Source: Bradyrhizobium sp. DOA9 (GTDB taxonomy: Bacteria; Pseudomonadota; Alphaproteobacteria; Rhizobiales; Xanthobacteraceae). Taken from it: a DNA stretch of 64,000 bases. Location: the NCBI RefSeq assembly GCF_000617845.2, contig NZ_DF820425.1, positions 3,151,725-3,215,724 of the forward strand, given 5' to 3'. Below are positions 26,355 to 35,030 of the stretch, one piece after another. Under the pieces are notes generated by a model, which was not told the DNA's origin, did no database searches, and was given only the letters and a program-made list of their open reading frames with translations. The first letter of the stretch is position 1. The number at the start of each line of letters is the position of its first letter. The translations under genes and the position numbers were made by a program.

Positions 26355-27953
26355 ATGAAAGACCCCGTGGACGTCCTGATCATCGGCGCCGGCGCTTCCG
26401 GCGCGGCGGTGGCGTGGTCGCTGGCCGAGACCAAGATGCACATCCTCTGCCTGGAGCAGGGCGGCTGGATGAACCCGGCGGAATATCCCAGCACCGGCCG
26501 CGACTGGGAGGCCAAGTTTTACGGCGAGTGGTCGTCGAGCCCCAACGTCCGTGGCCGGCCCGAGGACTACCCGATCAACGATGACAATTCTCCCATCAAG
26601 GTCGTCAACTACAATGCGGTCGGCGGCTCGACCGTGATGTACACCGCGCACTGGCCGCGGCTGCACCCTTCCGATTTCAAGGTGAGGACGCTCGACGGCG
26701 TCGCCGACGACTGGCCGATCGACTACGACGCGCTGACCCCGTTCTTCGAAGAGAACGACCGCATGATGGGCACGTCGGGCCTGTCGGGCGATCCGCTGTC
26801 GCCGCTGACGCATCCGCCGATGCCGCAGCAGCCGATGGGCCTGTCCGGCGCCATCATCGGCAAGGCCATGAACAAGCTCGGCTGGCACTGGTGGCCGTCG
26901 GACACCACGGTCGCGACAATGGACTACGAGGGCCGGGCGCGCTGCATCAATCTCGGCCATTGCACGCCGGCCTGCGCGCAAGGCGCAAAATCCTCCACCG
27001 ACATCACCTATTGGCCGCATGCGATCCGCGCCGGCGTCGAGCTGCGCACGCATTGCCGGGTGCGCGAGATCACCACCGACGAGAACGGCATGGCCTCGGG
27101 CGTGGTCTATTACGACAAGGACGGCATCGAGCAGTTTCAGCGCGCGCATGTCGTCATCATCGCCTGCAACGGCGTCGGCACGCCGCGGCTGCTGCTCAAC
27201 TCGGCGTCCGGCCGCTTCCCCAACGGGCTTGCCAACTCATCGGGTCTCGTCGGCAAGAATTTGATGTTTCATCCCTATGCGCAGATCTACGGCTATGTGA
27301 AGGAGCCGACCGACTCCAACCGCGCGCCGCCGACCTGCCTGTGGAGCAAGCAATGGTATGACACCGACCTGTCGCGCGGTTTCGTGCGCGGCTATGGCGT
27401 GCAGTTCGTGCGCGGGGCCGGGCCGGTATTCGAGGCCGTGGTCAGCGAGCAGAAGGGCATCTTGCCGTGGGGCGAGGATCACCATCGCGTGTTCCGCAAG
27501 CTCAACGGCCACCGGCTCGGTTTCTCCGCAATCTGCGAGGATCTGCCGGAGGAGCACAATCGCGTCACGCTTGATCCGGTGCTGAAGGACAGTCACGGCA
27601 TTCCCGCGCCGAAGGTCGACTACACGATCAGCGAGAACAGCCGGAAGATGATGGAGCATGCGCTGGCGCGCGGCCGCGAGTTTCTCGAGACCGCCGGCGC
27701 GAGCGACATCTGCGTCAACTCGCCGATCCCTTGGGGCGGTTGGCACCTGCTCGGCACCGCGCGCATGGGCACCGACCCCGAGCGCTCCGTCGTCAACGAA
27801 TGGGGCCGCTCGCACGACGTGAAGAACCTCTTCATCGTCGACGGCAGCATCTTCGTCACCTCGGGCGGCGTGAACCCGACCTCGACCATCCAGGCACTCG
27901 CGCTCTACATCGCCGACCAGATGAAGCAGCGCCTGGCCAATTTGTTCGATTGA
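26355..27953 (+). CDS. GMC-family FAD oxidoreductase
   Basis: A 532-residue flavoprotein of the glucose-methanol-choline family. The ADP-binding motif is VDVLIIGAGASGAAVAWSLA at residues 5-24. Next come YNAVGGSTVMYTAHWPRLHP near 90, VVIIACNGVGTPRLLLNSAS near 265 and the C-terminal PWGGWHLLGTARMGTDPE and SGGVNPTSTIQALALYIADQ, which hold the active-site His and Asn. A strong GGGGGAGGA precedes the ATG. It is followed 7 nt later by a small partner gene, resembling the large and small subunits of gluconate-2-dehydrogenase-like complexes, though no cytochrome c subunit is next to them. Confidence 0.88.
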   Translation: MKDPVDVLIIGAGASGAAVAWSLAETKMHILCLEQGGWMNPAEYPSTGRDWEAKFYGEWSSSPNVRGRPEDYPINDDNSPIKVVNYNAVGGSTVMYTAHWPRLHPSDFKVRTLDGVADDWPIDYDALTPFFEENDRMMGTSGLSGDPLSPLTHPPMPQQPMGLSGAIIGKAMNKLGWHWWPSDTTVATMDYEGRARCINLGHCTPACAQGAKSSTDITYWPHAIRAGVELRTHCRVREITTDENGMASGVVYYDKDGIEQFQRAHVVIIACNGVGTPRLLLNSASGRFPNGLANSSGLVGKNLMFHPYAQIYGYVKEPTDSNRAPPTCLWSKQWYDTDLSRGFVRGYGVQFVRGAGPVFEAVVSEQKGILPWGEDHHRVFRKLNGHRLGFSAICEDLPEEHNRVTLDPVLKDSHGIPAPKVDYTISENSRKMMEHALARGREFLETAGASDICVNSPIPWGGWHLLGTARMGTDPERSVVNEWGRSHDVKNLFIVDGSIFVTSGGVNPTSTIQALALYIADQMKQRLANLFD

Positions 27954-27960
27954 GGCTGTG

Positions 27961-28407
27961 ATGTCCGCAGACAACCAACTGACACGCAGGCAGCGCGACG
28001 ATCTCCGCGCCATCGCCGCGATGATCATTCCGGCCAGCGACGAGTACAAGGTGCCGGGCGCCGATGATCCCGCGATCCAGGCCGACATGCTGGCAACGCT
28101 CGGTCGCGATACCAAATTGGTGGCGGCGGCGCTGGATCACCTGGCGCGGCTCGCCGGAGCCCCGCTCGCCGAGCTCGATGCCGCCAGGCGCGATGCGGTG
28201 GCGCAGGAGTTTCGCAAGAGCGGCGTTGCCGCCGCAACCCTCGTCCGAGTCGTGCTGCAATGCTATTACCGCGACGACCGCGTGCTGGGCTCGCTGGGGA
28301 TCGAGGTGCGCGCGCCATTCCCCAAGGGCCATGTGCTTGCGGACGGGGACTGGTCGCTGCTCGATCCGGTCAAGCGGAGAGGCGGCTCGCTGCGGCGGGC
28401 GCCCTAG
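27961..28407 (+). CDS. Small partner subunit of GMC dehydrogenase (gluconate 2-dehydrogenase subunit 3-like)
   Basis: A 148-residue protein beginning MSADNQLTRRQRDDLRAIAA followed by MIIPASDEYKVPGADD. The AIAAMIIPxxD...PGA pattern near the N-terminus is characteristic of the gluconate 2-dehydrogenase subunit 3 family, whose members often carry a Tat signal; none is visible here. The start could also be GTG 27958. It sits 7 nt after the GMC oxidoreductase gene, so it is almost certainly co-translated with it. Role as an assembly or electron-transfer partner is inference. Confidence 0.65.
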   Translation: MSADNQLTRRQRDDLRAIAAMIIPASDEYKVPGADDPAIQADMLATLGRDTKLVAAALDHLARLAGAPLAELDAARRDAVAQEFRKSGVAAATLVRVVLQCYYRDDRVLGSLGIEVRAPFPKGHVLADGDWSLLDPVKRRGGSLRRAP

Positions 28408-28499
28408 CCATCTGGGCAGTCCAGCCTTGCGCTCCAGGCGGGCATCTTGCGCGGCAGGAAACAGGCCACCATCTGTGTGAGCCTTCAAGGACTCTTGCC

Positions 28500-29519
28500 A
28501 TGTTGGACTTCACCTCAGATATCGCCGATGACGCAGCGTCATCGCGAACGACGGCGTCTGCTCCGGTCGATGACCGGACGCTGCTGGACGCCTATTCCAA
28601 TGCCGTGATCGATGTGACGGACCGCGTCGGCCCTGCGGTTGTGCGGGTTGAGACCGGTCCCAAGGTGCCGAACGGCCGCGAGCGCGGCGGGCTCGGCTCC
28701 GGCATCGTGATCTCGCCGGACGGGCTCGTGCTCACCAACAGCCATGTGGTCGGCACCTCGAAGGAGATCCGGCTGCGCGACGTCGAGGGCCATGTCGGCG
28801 ACGCCCAGGTGCTCGGGATCGATCCCGACACGGATCTGGCGCTGCTGCGCGCCAACGGCGTGCGCCATCTGCCCTATGCCGCGCTCGGCGACTCCAAGAC
28901 GTTGCGGCGCGGCCAGCTCGTGATCGCCATCGGCAATCCGCTCGGCTTCGAATCGACCGTGACGGCCGGCGTGGTCTCGGCGCTCGGCCGCTCGATCCGC
29001 TCGGTGAGCGGGCGCACCATCGAGGACGTGATCCAGACCGATGCCGCGCTCAATCCCGGCAATTCCGGCGGGCCGCTGGTGTCGTCGCATGCCGAGGTGA
29101 TCGGCATCAACACGGCGATCATCAACGGCGCGCAAGGAATCTGTTTTGCGGTCGCCAGCAACACCGCGCAATTCGTGCTGTCGGAGATCATCCGTCACGG
29201 CTATGTCCGCCGCGCCTATATCGGCGTTGCCGGACAGACCGCGCCGGTCCCGCGGCGGCATGCGGTGCTGGCCGGGGTCGAGAACAAGATGGGCGCGCTC
29301 CTGATGCAGATCGAGCCTGACGGGCCGGCGGCCAAGGCGGGCCTGTTGCCCGGCGACGTCGTGATCAGGCTCGACGGCGTCGAGATCGATGGCGTCGACG
29401 ACCTGATCCGCGTGCTCGACCGCGACCGGATCGGCCGGCGGCTCGCCATGGACGTGCTGCGCCTCGGCCGCCTGCGGGCGATCGACATCGACCCGGTCGA
29501 GCGCAAGCCGGCGCGCTGA
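28500..29519 (+). CDS. S1C serine protease (HtrA/DegP-like) with PDZ domain, no signal peptide
   Basis: A 339-residue trypsin-like protease. The catalytic triad is visible as LTNSHVV (His), DPDTDLALL (Asp) and NPGNSGGPLV (Ser), with a PDZ domain near 230-325 (LMQIEPDGPAAKAGLLPGD, then VVIRLDGVEIDGVDDLIRVL). The N-terminus (MLDFTSDIADDAASSRTTAS) is acidic and lacks any signal or anchor, so the protein is predicted cytoplasmic, unlike classical DegP/DegS. AAGGA precedes the ATG at 28500. Its substrate and any link to the GMC genes upstream are unknown. Confidence 0.88.
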   Translation: MLDFTSDIADDAASSRTTASAPVDDRTLLDAYSNAVIDVTDRVGPAVVRVETGPKVPNGRERGGLGSGIVISPDGLVLTNSHVVGTSKEIRLRDVEGHVGDAQVLGIDPDTDLALLRANGVRHLPYAALGDSKTLRRGQLVIAIGNPLGFESTVTAGVVSALGRSIRSVSGRTIEDVIQTDAALNPGNSGGPLVSSHAEVIGINTAIINGAQGICFAVASNTAQFVLSEIIRHGYVRRAYIGVAGQTAPVPRRHAVLAGVENKMGALLMQIEPDGPAAKAGLLPGDVVIRLDGVEIDGVDDLIRVLDRDRIGRRLAMDVLRLGRLRAIDIDPVERKPAR

Positions 29520-32500
29520 CTACTCCGCCGCCGCGGCAAAGCGGCTGTTGTCGAGCTCCGCTTGCAGCCGCGCCGTCTCGGCCGCCGCCAGCTTGACGTT
29601 GGCGTCCTTGACGTGGCCGAAGCCGCGGATGGTTTCCGGCACGCGCGCGAGCCGCGCCAGCAGCGGGATCTGCTCCGGCTTCAACCCTGTGATCCGCTGA
29701 TCGATCATCGCCAGATAATCCGCGATCAGCTTCCGCTCGGTCCGGCGCTCCTCGGTGCGTCCGAACGGGTCGAACGCGCCGCCGCGCAGGAATTTCAGTT
29801 TGGCGAGCACGCGGAAGGCGTGGATCATCCAGCTCCCGAACTCCTGCTTCTGCAGATGTCCGGTCGTCTTGTCGCGCTTGGCGAAGATCGGCGGTGCCAG
29901 GTGATACTTCAGCGTGAAGTCGCCGTCGAATTTCTCCGACACTTTCCTGGCGAAGCTGCCGTCGGTGTAGAGGCGGGCGACCTCGTATTCGTCCTTGTAG
30001 GACATCAGCTTGAACAGGTTCTTTGCAACTGCTTCCGTGAGCTCGGTTGACCCGGGCGAAGCCGCGCTCTCCGACTTGCGGACCTTGGCGACGGCTGCGA
30101 GGTAGCGGTCGGCATAGGCCTTGTCCTGATAGAAGGTCAGGAATTCGGCGCGGGTCGCGATGATGTTGTCGAGCGATTTGGCTGCCGTGGATGCCCGGGC
30201 CTTGAACTGGAGCACGCTGCGCACGCGCGACATGTCGTGGGCGGCAAGGCGCCCCCAGGTGAAGGCGAGCTTGTTCATCTCGATCGCGGCGCCGTTGATC
30301 TCGATGGCACGGAACAGGGCCTCCAGCGACAGCGGGATCGCGCCCTTCTGGAAGGCGAAGCCGAGCATGAAGGGATTGGTCGCGATGCTGTCGCCCATCA
30401 GACCCGCGGCGATGCCCGTGGCGTCGAGGATGTCGAGGTTGTTGTCGCCGACGGCGTCGCGCAGCACGGTCTGCATCGCGCCCATCTCGAAATCGAGATC
30501 GGGATTTTGCACGAAGCTCGCGGTCGGCTGCAGATCGGCGTTGATGTAGGCCTTGGTCACGCCGCGCTCGGCGCGGCTCAGCGCCGTGGGGCCGGCCGAG
30601 ACGACCATGTCGCAGCCGAGGATGACGTCGGCGCCGCCGGTGGTGATGCGGACCGCGGAGATGTCCTCCGGCTTCGGTGCGATGCGGACGTGGCTCATCA
30701 CCGCGCCGTTCTTCTGCGACAGGCCGGTGAAGTCGAGTGCCGAGCAGCCGCGGCCGTCGACATGGGCGGCCATGCCGAGCAGTGCGCCGATGGTGATGAC
30801 GCCGGTGCCGCCGATGCCGGTCACGAGGATGTTGTAGGGGCCGTCCAGCTCACGCGCGGGGGGCAGCGGCAGATCGGCGAACAGCTGGCCGGAATCGACC
30901 GCCGAGGTCTTCATCCGCTTCAGCGAACCACCATGCACGGTGACGAAGCTCGGGCAAAAGCCCTCGACGCAGGAAAAATCCTTGTTGCAGTTCGACTGGT
31001 CGATCTGGCGCTTGCGGCCGAACTCGGTCTCCAGCGGCTGCACCGAGACGCAGTTCGAGGCCTGCGAGCAATCGCCGCAGCCTTCGCAGACCAGCTCGTT
31101 GATGAAGGCGCGCTTGGCCGGATCCGGATAGAGCCCGCGCTTGCGGCGGCGGCGTTTCTCGGCGGCGCAGGTCTGGTCGTAGATGATGACGGTGAGGCCC
31201 TTGATGTCGCGCAGCTCGCGCTGCACGGCGTCGAGCTCGCGGCGGTGGTGAATGGTGGCGCCTTGCGGGAAGAAGTTGCCTTGCGGGTACTTGCTGGGAT
31301 CGTCCGAGACGATCGCGAGCCGCTTGACGCCCTCGGCCCAGACCTGATGGGCGATCTGCGCGACGTTGAAGGCGCCTTCGGCCGGCTGGCCTCCGGTCAT
31401 CGCGACAGCGTCGTTGTAGAGGATCTTGTAGGTGATGTTGATGCCGGCCGCCGAAGCTGCGCGCAGCGCCAGCAGGCCGGAATGGGTGTAGGTGCCGTCG
31501 CCGAGATTCTGGAAGATGTGCGTTTCGGTGGTGAAGGGCGACTGGCCGATCCAGTTCACGCCCTCGGCGCCCATATGGGAGATCAGATCCGTGCGACGGG
31601 TCGGCATGCTCAGGGCCATGCCGTGGCAGCCGATGCCGGCCATGGCGCGGCTGCCCTCGGGCACGCGCGTCGAGGTGTTGTGCGGGCAGCCCGAGCAGAA
31701 GAACGGCGTGCGCGCGAGCTTGATCGGCGCGCTGGTCGTGACCGGATTGTCGAACGCCTCGAGCCGCGCGAGGCGCTGCTCCAGCACGGGACTGTGATGG
31801 CCGAGCTTGCGCAAGCGCGCCACCAGCGCGCCAGCGACGATGGTCGGCGTCAGCTCGCCCTCGCTCGGCAACAGCGGCGCACCGCGCTCGTCGCGTTTGC
31901 CTGTGATGGTCGGACGCTTTGAGGCATCGACGTTGTAGAGGATGCGCATCAATTGGTCTTCGATGAAGCCGCGCTTCTCCTCGACCACCAACACATCCTG
32001 AAGGCCTTCGGCGAAACGCTTGGCACCGCTTTCCTCCAGCGGCCAGGTCAGCGCGACCTTGTAGATGCGCAAGCCCAAATCCTGCGCGTCCTTGTCGGTG
32101 ATGCCGAGGTCGGCAAGTGCCTGGCGTAGATCGAGATAGGCCTTGCCGGTGGCGACGATGCCGAGCCGCGCGGGCTTGGAATCGAGCACGATGCGGTCGA
32201 GCTGGTTGGCGCGGGCGAAGGCCTGTACCGCCGCCATCTTCGGCCCGAACAGCCGCTTCTCTGCCTCCAGCGGCGGATCGGGCCAGCGGATGTTGAGGCC
32301 GCCGGGCGGCATCTCGAAATCGTCGGGCAGCACGATCTTGACGCGTTCAGGGTCGCTATAAATCGAGGCCGAGCTCTCGACGGTTTCGCTGATCGCCTTG
32401 AAGCCGACCCAGCAGCCGGAGAAGCGCGACAGCGCAAAGCCGTAGAGGCCCAGGTCGAGATAGTCCTGGAGCGTGGCCGGATTGATCACCGGGATCAGCG

Positions 32501-32996
32501 CTGCTGCGAACACCTGCTCGCTCTGATGCGCCAGCGTCGAGGACTGGCAGCCATGGTCGTCGCCGGCGAGCGCGAGCACGCCGCCATTGAGCGAGGTGCC
32601 GGCCGCATTGGCGTGCTTGAGCGCATCCACCGAGCGGTCCACGCCCGGGCCCTTGCCGTACCAGATCCCGAACACGCCATCGACCTTGGCGCCGGGAAAC
32701 AGGCCGACCTGCTGACTGCCCCAGACGGCGGTGGCGGCGAGGTCCTCGTTCAGACCGGGGACGAAGGCGATGTCGTGCTGCTGAAGGTGCGATTTCGCGC
32801 GCCACAACGCGTGGTCGTACATGCCGAGCGGGGAACCGCGATAGCCCGAGATGAAGCCGCCGGTGTTGAGGCCCTGAAGCCGGTCGCGTTCGCGCTGCAA
32901 CATGGGCAGGCGGACCAGGGCCTGCGTGCCGGACAGGAAGATCCGCTTCGATTCGAGCCGGTATTTGTCGTCCAGCTCGACCTGCAACAGCGTCAT
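29520..32996 (-). CDS. Indolepyruvate:ferredoxin oxidoreductase, fused single-chain type
   Basis: A 1158-residue enzyme that oxidatively decarboxylates an aryl- or branched-chain 2-oxoacid to acyl-CoA with thiamine diphosphate and iron-sulfur clusters. The pyrimidine-binding part starts FLSGTQALVRLPMLQRERDR. FFCSGCPHNTSTRVPEGS near 450 and GGQPAEGAFNVAQIAHQVW mark the TPP-binding region. Cys-rich LVCEGCGDCSQASNC and SCVEGFCPSF near 650-700 bind clusters. ILVTGIGGTGVITIGALLG near 730 starts the gamma domain. The start at 32996 (MTLLQVELDDKYRL) follows GAGGG. Such one-chain fusions are typical of proteobacteria. Confidence 0.93.
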   Translation of the reverse strand: MTLLQVELDDKYRLESKRIFLSGTQALVRLPMLQRERDRLQGLNTGGFISGYRGSPLGMYDHALWRAKSHLQQHDIAFVPGLNEDLAATAVWGSQQVGLFPGAKVDGVFGIWYGKGPGVDRSVDALKHANAAGTSLNGGVLALAGDDHGCQSSTLAHQSEQVFAAALIPVINPATLQDYLDLGLYGFALSRFSGCWVGFKAISETVESSASIYSDPERVKIVLPDDFEMPPGGLNIRWPDPPLEAEKRLFGPKMAAVQAFARANQLDRIVLDSKPARLGIVATGKAYLDLRQALADLGITDKDAQDLGLRIYKVALTWPLEESGAKRFAEGLQDVLVVEEKRGFIEDQLMRILYNVDASKRPTITGKRDERGAPLLPSEGELTPTIVAGALVARLRKLGHHSPVLEQRLARLEAFDNPVTTSAPIKLARTPFFCSGCPHNTSTRVPEGSRAMAGIGCHGMALSMPTRRTDLISHMGAEGVNWIGQSPFTTETHIFQNLGDGTYTHSGLLALRAASAAGINITYKILYNDAVAMTGGQPAEGAFNVAQIAHQVWAEGVKRLAIVSDDPSKYPQGNFFPQGATIHHRRELDAVQRELRDIKGLTVIIYDQTCAAEKRRRRKRGLYPDPAKRAFINELVCEGCGDCSQASNCVSVQPLETEFGRKRQIDQSNCNKDFSCVEGFCPSFVTVHGGSLKRMKTSAVDSGQLFADLPLPPARELDGPYNILVTGIGGTGVITIGALLGMAAHVDGRGCSALDFTGLSQKNGAVMSHVRIAPKPEDISAVRITTGGADVILGCDMVVSAGPTALSRAERGVTKAYINADLQPTASFVQNPDLDFEMGAMQTVLRDAVGDNNLDILDATGIAAGLMGDSIATNPFMLGFAFQKGAIPLSLEALFRAIEINGAAIEMNKLAFTWGRLAAHDMSRVRSVLQFKARASTAAKSLDNIIATRAEFLTFYQDKAYADRYLAAVAKVRKSESAASPGSTELTEAVAKNLFKLMSYKDEYEVARLYTDGSFARKVSEKFDGDFTLKYHLAPPIFAKRDKTTGHLQKQEFGSWMIHAFRVLAKLKFLRGGAFDPFGRTEERRTERKLIADYLAMIDQRITGLKPEQIPLLARLARVPETIRGFGHVKDANVKLAAAETARLQAELDNSRFAAAAE

Positions 32997-33160
32997 TTCG
33001 GAAGCCCTCGTCTTTCGTTCGGCGGGAGTTTTGCGCTGCGGGAAGGAGTGCGGCTGCGCGACGCGAATTGTGACAGTCAAAAGGATGGGCCAGCGAAGTC
33101 AATACGGCTAGCCGCATCCTTGGCGCTCCTGCTAGTCATGGCTTGCACGCGGAGAGCGCC

Positions 33161-34114
33161 ATGACTGCAAACGCATTCGACACCGAGATCACGGAGACGG
33201 CCGAGGCCCTGATCGGGCCGTGGCGTCAGCCACGCCAGATGCTGCAGGCGCAGACCTACGACGCGCACGCCTCGATCCATGACGACGCCACCGCGCAGAA
33301 GCTCGGCTTCAAGGGCGGCACCATCGAGGGCCCGACGCATTTCAGCCAGTTCGCGCCGCTCGGCGAGCGGCTGTGGGGACAGGCCTGGTTCGAAACCGGC
33401 TGCCTTTCCGCGCATTATCGCAGTGTCTGCTACGAGGGAGAGGAGGTGCAGGCGATCCTGTCGAAACCGCTGCCTGCTACGCGCCAGTGCCAGATCCAGA
33501 TGGTCAAACGCGACGGCACCGAGGTGCTGCGCGGCACGGCCTCGGTCGGCGATGCGCCGGTTGCGACCGCGCTCGAGACGCGCCTCGGCGAGCTCAAGCC
33601 GCTCACGGATCCCGTGATCCTGCGCGACGTGAAGGTGGCGCAGACGAGCAAGCGGCAGTCGGTGCGCATGGCGCTCGACCAGAACATGGGCGACCTCTAT
33701 CCGTTTTCCCTTCGGCAGAAACTCGCCGTCATCACCGAGAGCTCGCCCTACTATTCGGGCACGGATAATCCGTGGGGCAAGCCCATCATCCCGATGGAGA
33801 TGCTGAGCGTGCTGTTCCAGTACCGCTCCAAGGACGATCCGCTGCCGGCCAAGGGCCCGGCCGTCGGCCTGTTCGCCGACCAGGAGATCCGTCTGGTGAA
33901 AGGGCCGCTCTTCGAGGGTGAGGAGTATGAAGTCGAGCGCGAGGTGGTCGCGCTCTCCGGCAGCCGCCGCACCGAAAGCGCCTGGGTCAAGACGCGCGTG
34001 TTCGACAAGGCGGGCGCGATGGTCGCGACCATGCTGCTCAACGCGGCAACGCTGAAGGAGTCCTACGCCCCGTATGAAGAAGAGCATCGGCGGCTGTATG
34101 GGGCAGGGTCGTAG
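33161..34114 (+). CDS. MaoC/hotdog-fold domain protein
   Basis: A 317-residue protein. The N-terminal half holds a hotdog-like module (GFKGGTIEGPTHFSQFAPLG near residue 50, AHYRSVCYEGEEVQAIL near 85), comparable to MaoC-type hydratases or acyl-protein dehydratases. A second similar module follows from about 175 (LFADQEIRLVKGPLFEGEEY then EVEREVVALSGSRRTESAWV). The ATG at 33161 has GGAGAG upstream. It is divergent from the indolepyruvate oxidoreductase gene and may share its pathway (acyl-CoA metabolism). The exact reaction is unknown. Confidence 0.65.
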   Translation: MTANAFDTEITETAEALIGPWRQPRQMLQAQTYDAHASIHDDATAQKLGFKGGTIEGPTHFSQFAPLGERLWGQAWFETGCLSAHYRSVCYEGEEVQAILSKPLPATRQCQIQMVKRDGTEVLRGTASVGDAPVATALETRLGELKPLTDPVILRDVKVAQTSKRQSVRMALDQNMGDLYPFSLRQKLAVITESSPYYSGTDNPWGKPIIPMEMLSVLFQYRSKDDPLPAKGPAVGLFADQEIRLVKGPLFEGEEYEVEREVVALSGSRRTESAWVKTRVFDKAGAMVATMLLNAATLKESYAPYEEEHRRLYGAGS

Positions 34115-34258
34115 GCGCAAGGTGTCGCGGCGGAGGCCGCTCACCCTTTAAGCAAATGCACGTCGCAAAGCCGTCGCACAGGGAATGAGCAGACGCCGAT
34201 CGCTGGCGTAACCTGCTGACCAGACGACGAATTCCCTCGCCGCCCACGCGCCATCGCA

Positions 34259-34270
34259 ATTGTACACAAT
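34259..34270. promoter_or_regulatory. Palindrome-like operator ATTGTACACAAT
   Basis: ATTGTACACAAT is a near-palindrome centred about 55 nt before the ATG at 34321. It resembles the ATTGTATACAAT-type operators bound by GntR/FadR-type regulators. Its last T is also the first base of the sigma-54 -24 element. No regulator gene of that family is adjacent, so the assignment is only a motif match. Confidence 0.4.
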
Positions 34271-34285
34271 GGCACGGCGCTTGCA
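34270..34285 (+). promoter_or_regulatory. Sigma-54 (RpoN) promoter, -24/-12
   Basis: TGGCACG-GCGC-TTGCA matches the RpoN consensus TGGCACG-N4-TTGCW at every defined position, with GG at 34271-34272 and GC at 34283-34284. Transcription would begin near 34296, leaving a short leader before the ATG at 34321. An NtrC-type enhancer site was not recognised in the 150 bp upstream. This implies nitrogen-linked control of the hydrolase-permease pair. Confidence 0.8.
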
Positions 34286-34320
34286 GAACTCCCGACCAAG
34301 AGAGTTCTCGCGGGGCCGTC

Positions 34321-35019
34321 ATGTTGAACTCAGCCAAGCCGACAAAGGGCGTCGTCAGCGCCGAGCCCGAGCCGATCACGCTCGACTGGCCCGCCACCGC
34401 GCTTCTCATCATCGACATGCAGCGCGATTTCATGGAGCCCGGCGGTTTCGGCGAGACGCTGGGCAACGATGTCAGCCAGCTCGCGCGCGCGGTGAAGCCG
34501 ATCGGCGCGGTGCTGACGGCGGCGCGCGACACCGGCATGCTGGTCATTCACACGCGCGAGGGGCACCTGCCCGATCTCTCCGACGCGCCGCCGGCGAAGG
34601 TCGAGCGCGGTGCGCCGAGCCTTCGCATCGGCGATCCCGGCCCGATGGGGCGCATCCTGATTCGCGGTGAGGCCGGCCACGACATCATTCCCGAGCTCTA
34701 TCCGCTCGACAGCGAAATCGTGATCGACAAGCCCGGCAAGGGAGCGTTCTACGCGACCGAGCTCGGCGAGGTCCTGGAGAAATACGGCATCGAGAATTTG
34801 CTCGTGTGCGGCGTGACCACCGAAGTGTGCGTCAACACCACGGTGCGCGAGGCCAATGACCGCGGCTATCGCTGCGTCGTCATCGCCGACGGCTGCGCGT
34901 CCTACTTCCCCGAGTTTCACGAGATGGGCCTGAGGATGATCAAGGCCCAGGGCGGCATCTTCGGCTGGGTCGCGGATTCAGCCGCAGTTCTGGAGGCGAT
35001 GAAGATTTCGACCACATAG
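34321..35019 (+). CDS. Isochorismatase-family cysteine hydrolase, biuret amidohydrolase-like
   Basis: A 232-residue cysteine hydrolase. The catalytic triad of the family is visible as [10 protein letters not shown] (Asp), [15 protein letters not shown] (Lys) and [20 protein letters not shown] (Cys). The segments [26 protein letters not shown] and [20 protein letters not shown] closely resemble the rhizobial biuret hydrolase BiuH as I recall it, which makes allophanate and ammonia. The gene is 11 nt upstream of a permease and downstream of a sigma-54 promoter, which fits scavenging of a nitrogen compound. Substrate remains inference. Confidence 0.82.
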   Translation: MLNSAKPTKGVVSAEPEPITLDWPATALLIIDMQRDFMEPGGFGETLGNDVSQLARAVKPIGAVLTAARDTGMLVIHTREGHLPDLSDAPPAKVERGAPSLRIGDPGPMGRILIRGEAGHDIIPELYPLDSEIVIDKPGKGAFYATELGEVLEKYGIENLLVCGVTTEVCVNTTVREANDRGYRCVVIADGCASYFPEFHEMGLRMIKAQGGIFGWVADSAAVLEAMKISTT

Positions 35020-35030
35020 GGGGTATTATC

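Noticed and set aside
30237..31922. Plus-strand open frame (561 codons) opposite indolepyruvate oxidoreductase
   Set aside because: Antisense shadow of a well-conserved enzyme; Ala/Arg/Asp/His-rich and without motifs.
34140..34258. Possible NtrC enhancer before the sigma-54 promoter
   Set aside because: ATGCACGTCGCA...GTCGCAC has direct rather than inverted symmetry and does not fit the GCACC-N-GGTGC pattern.
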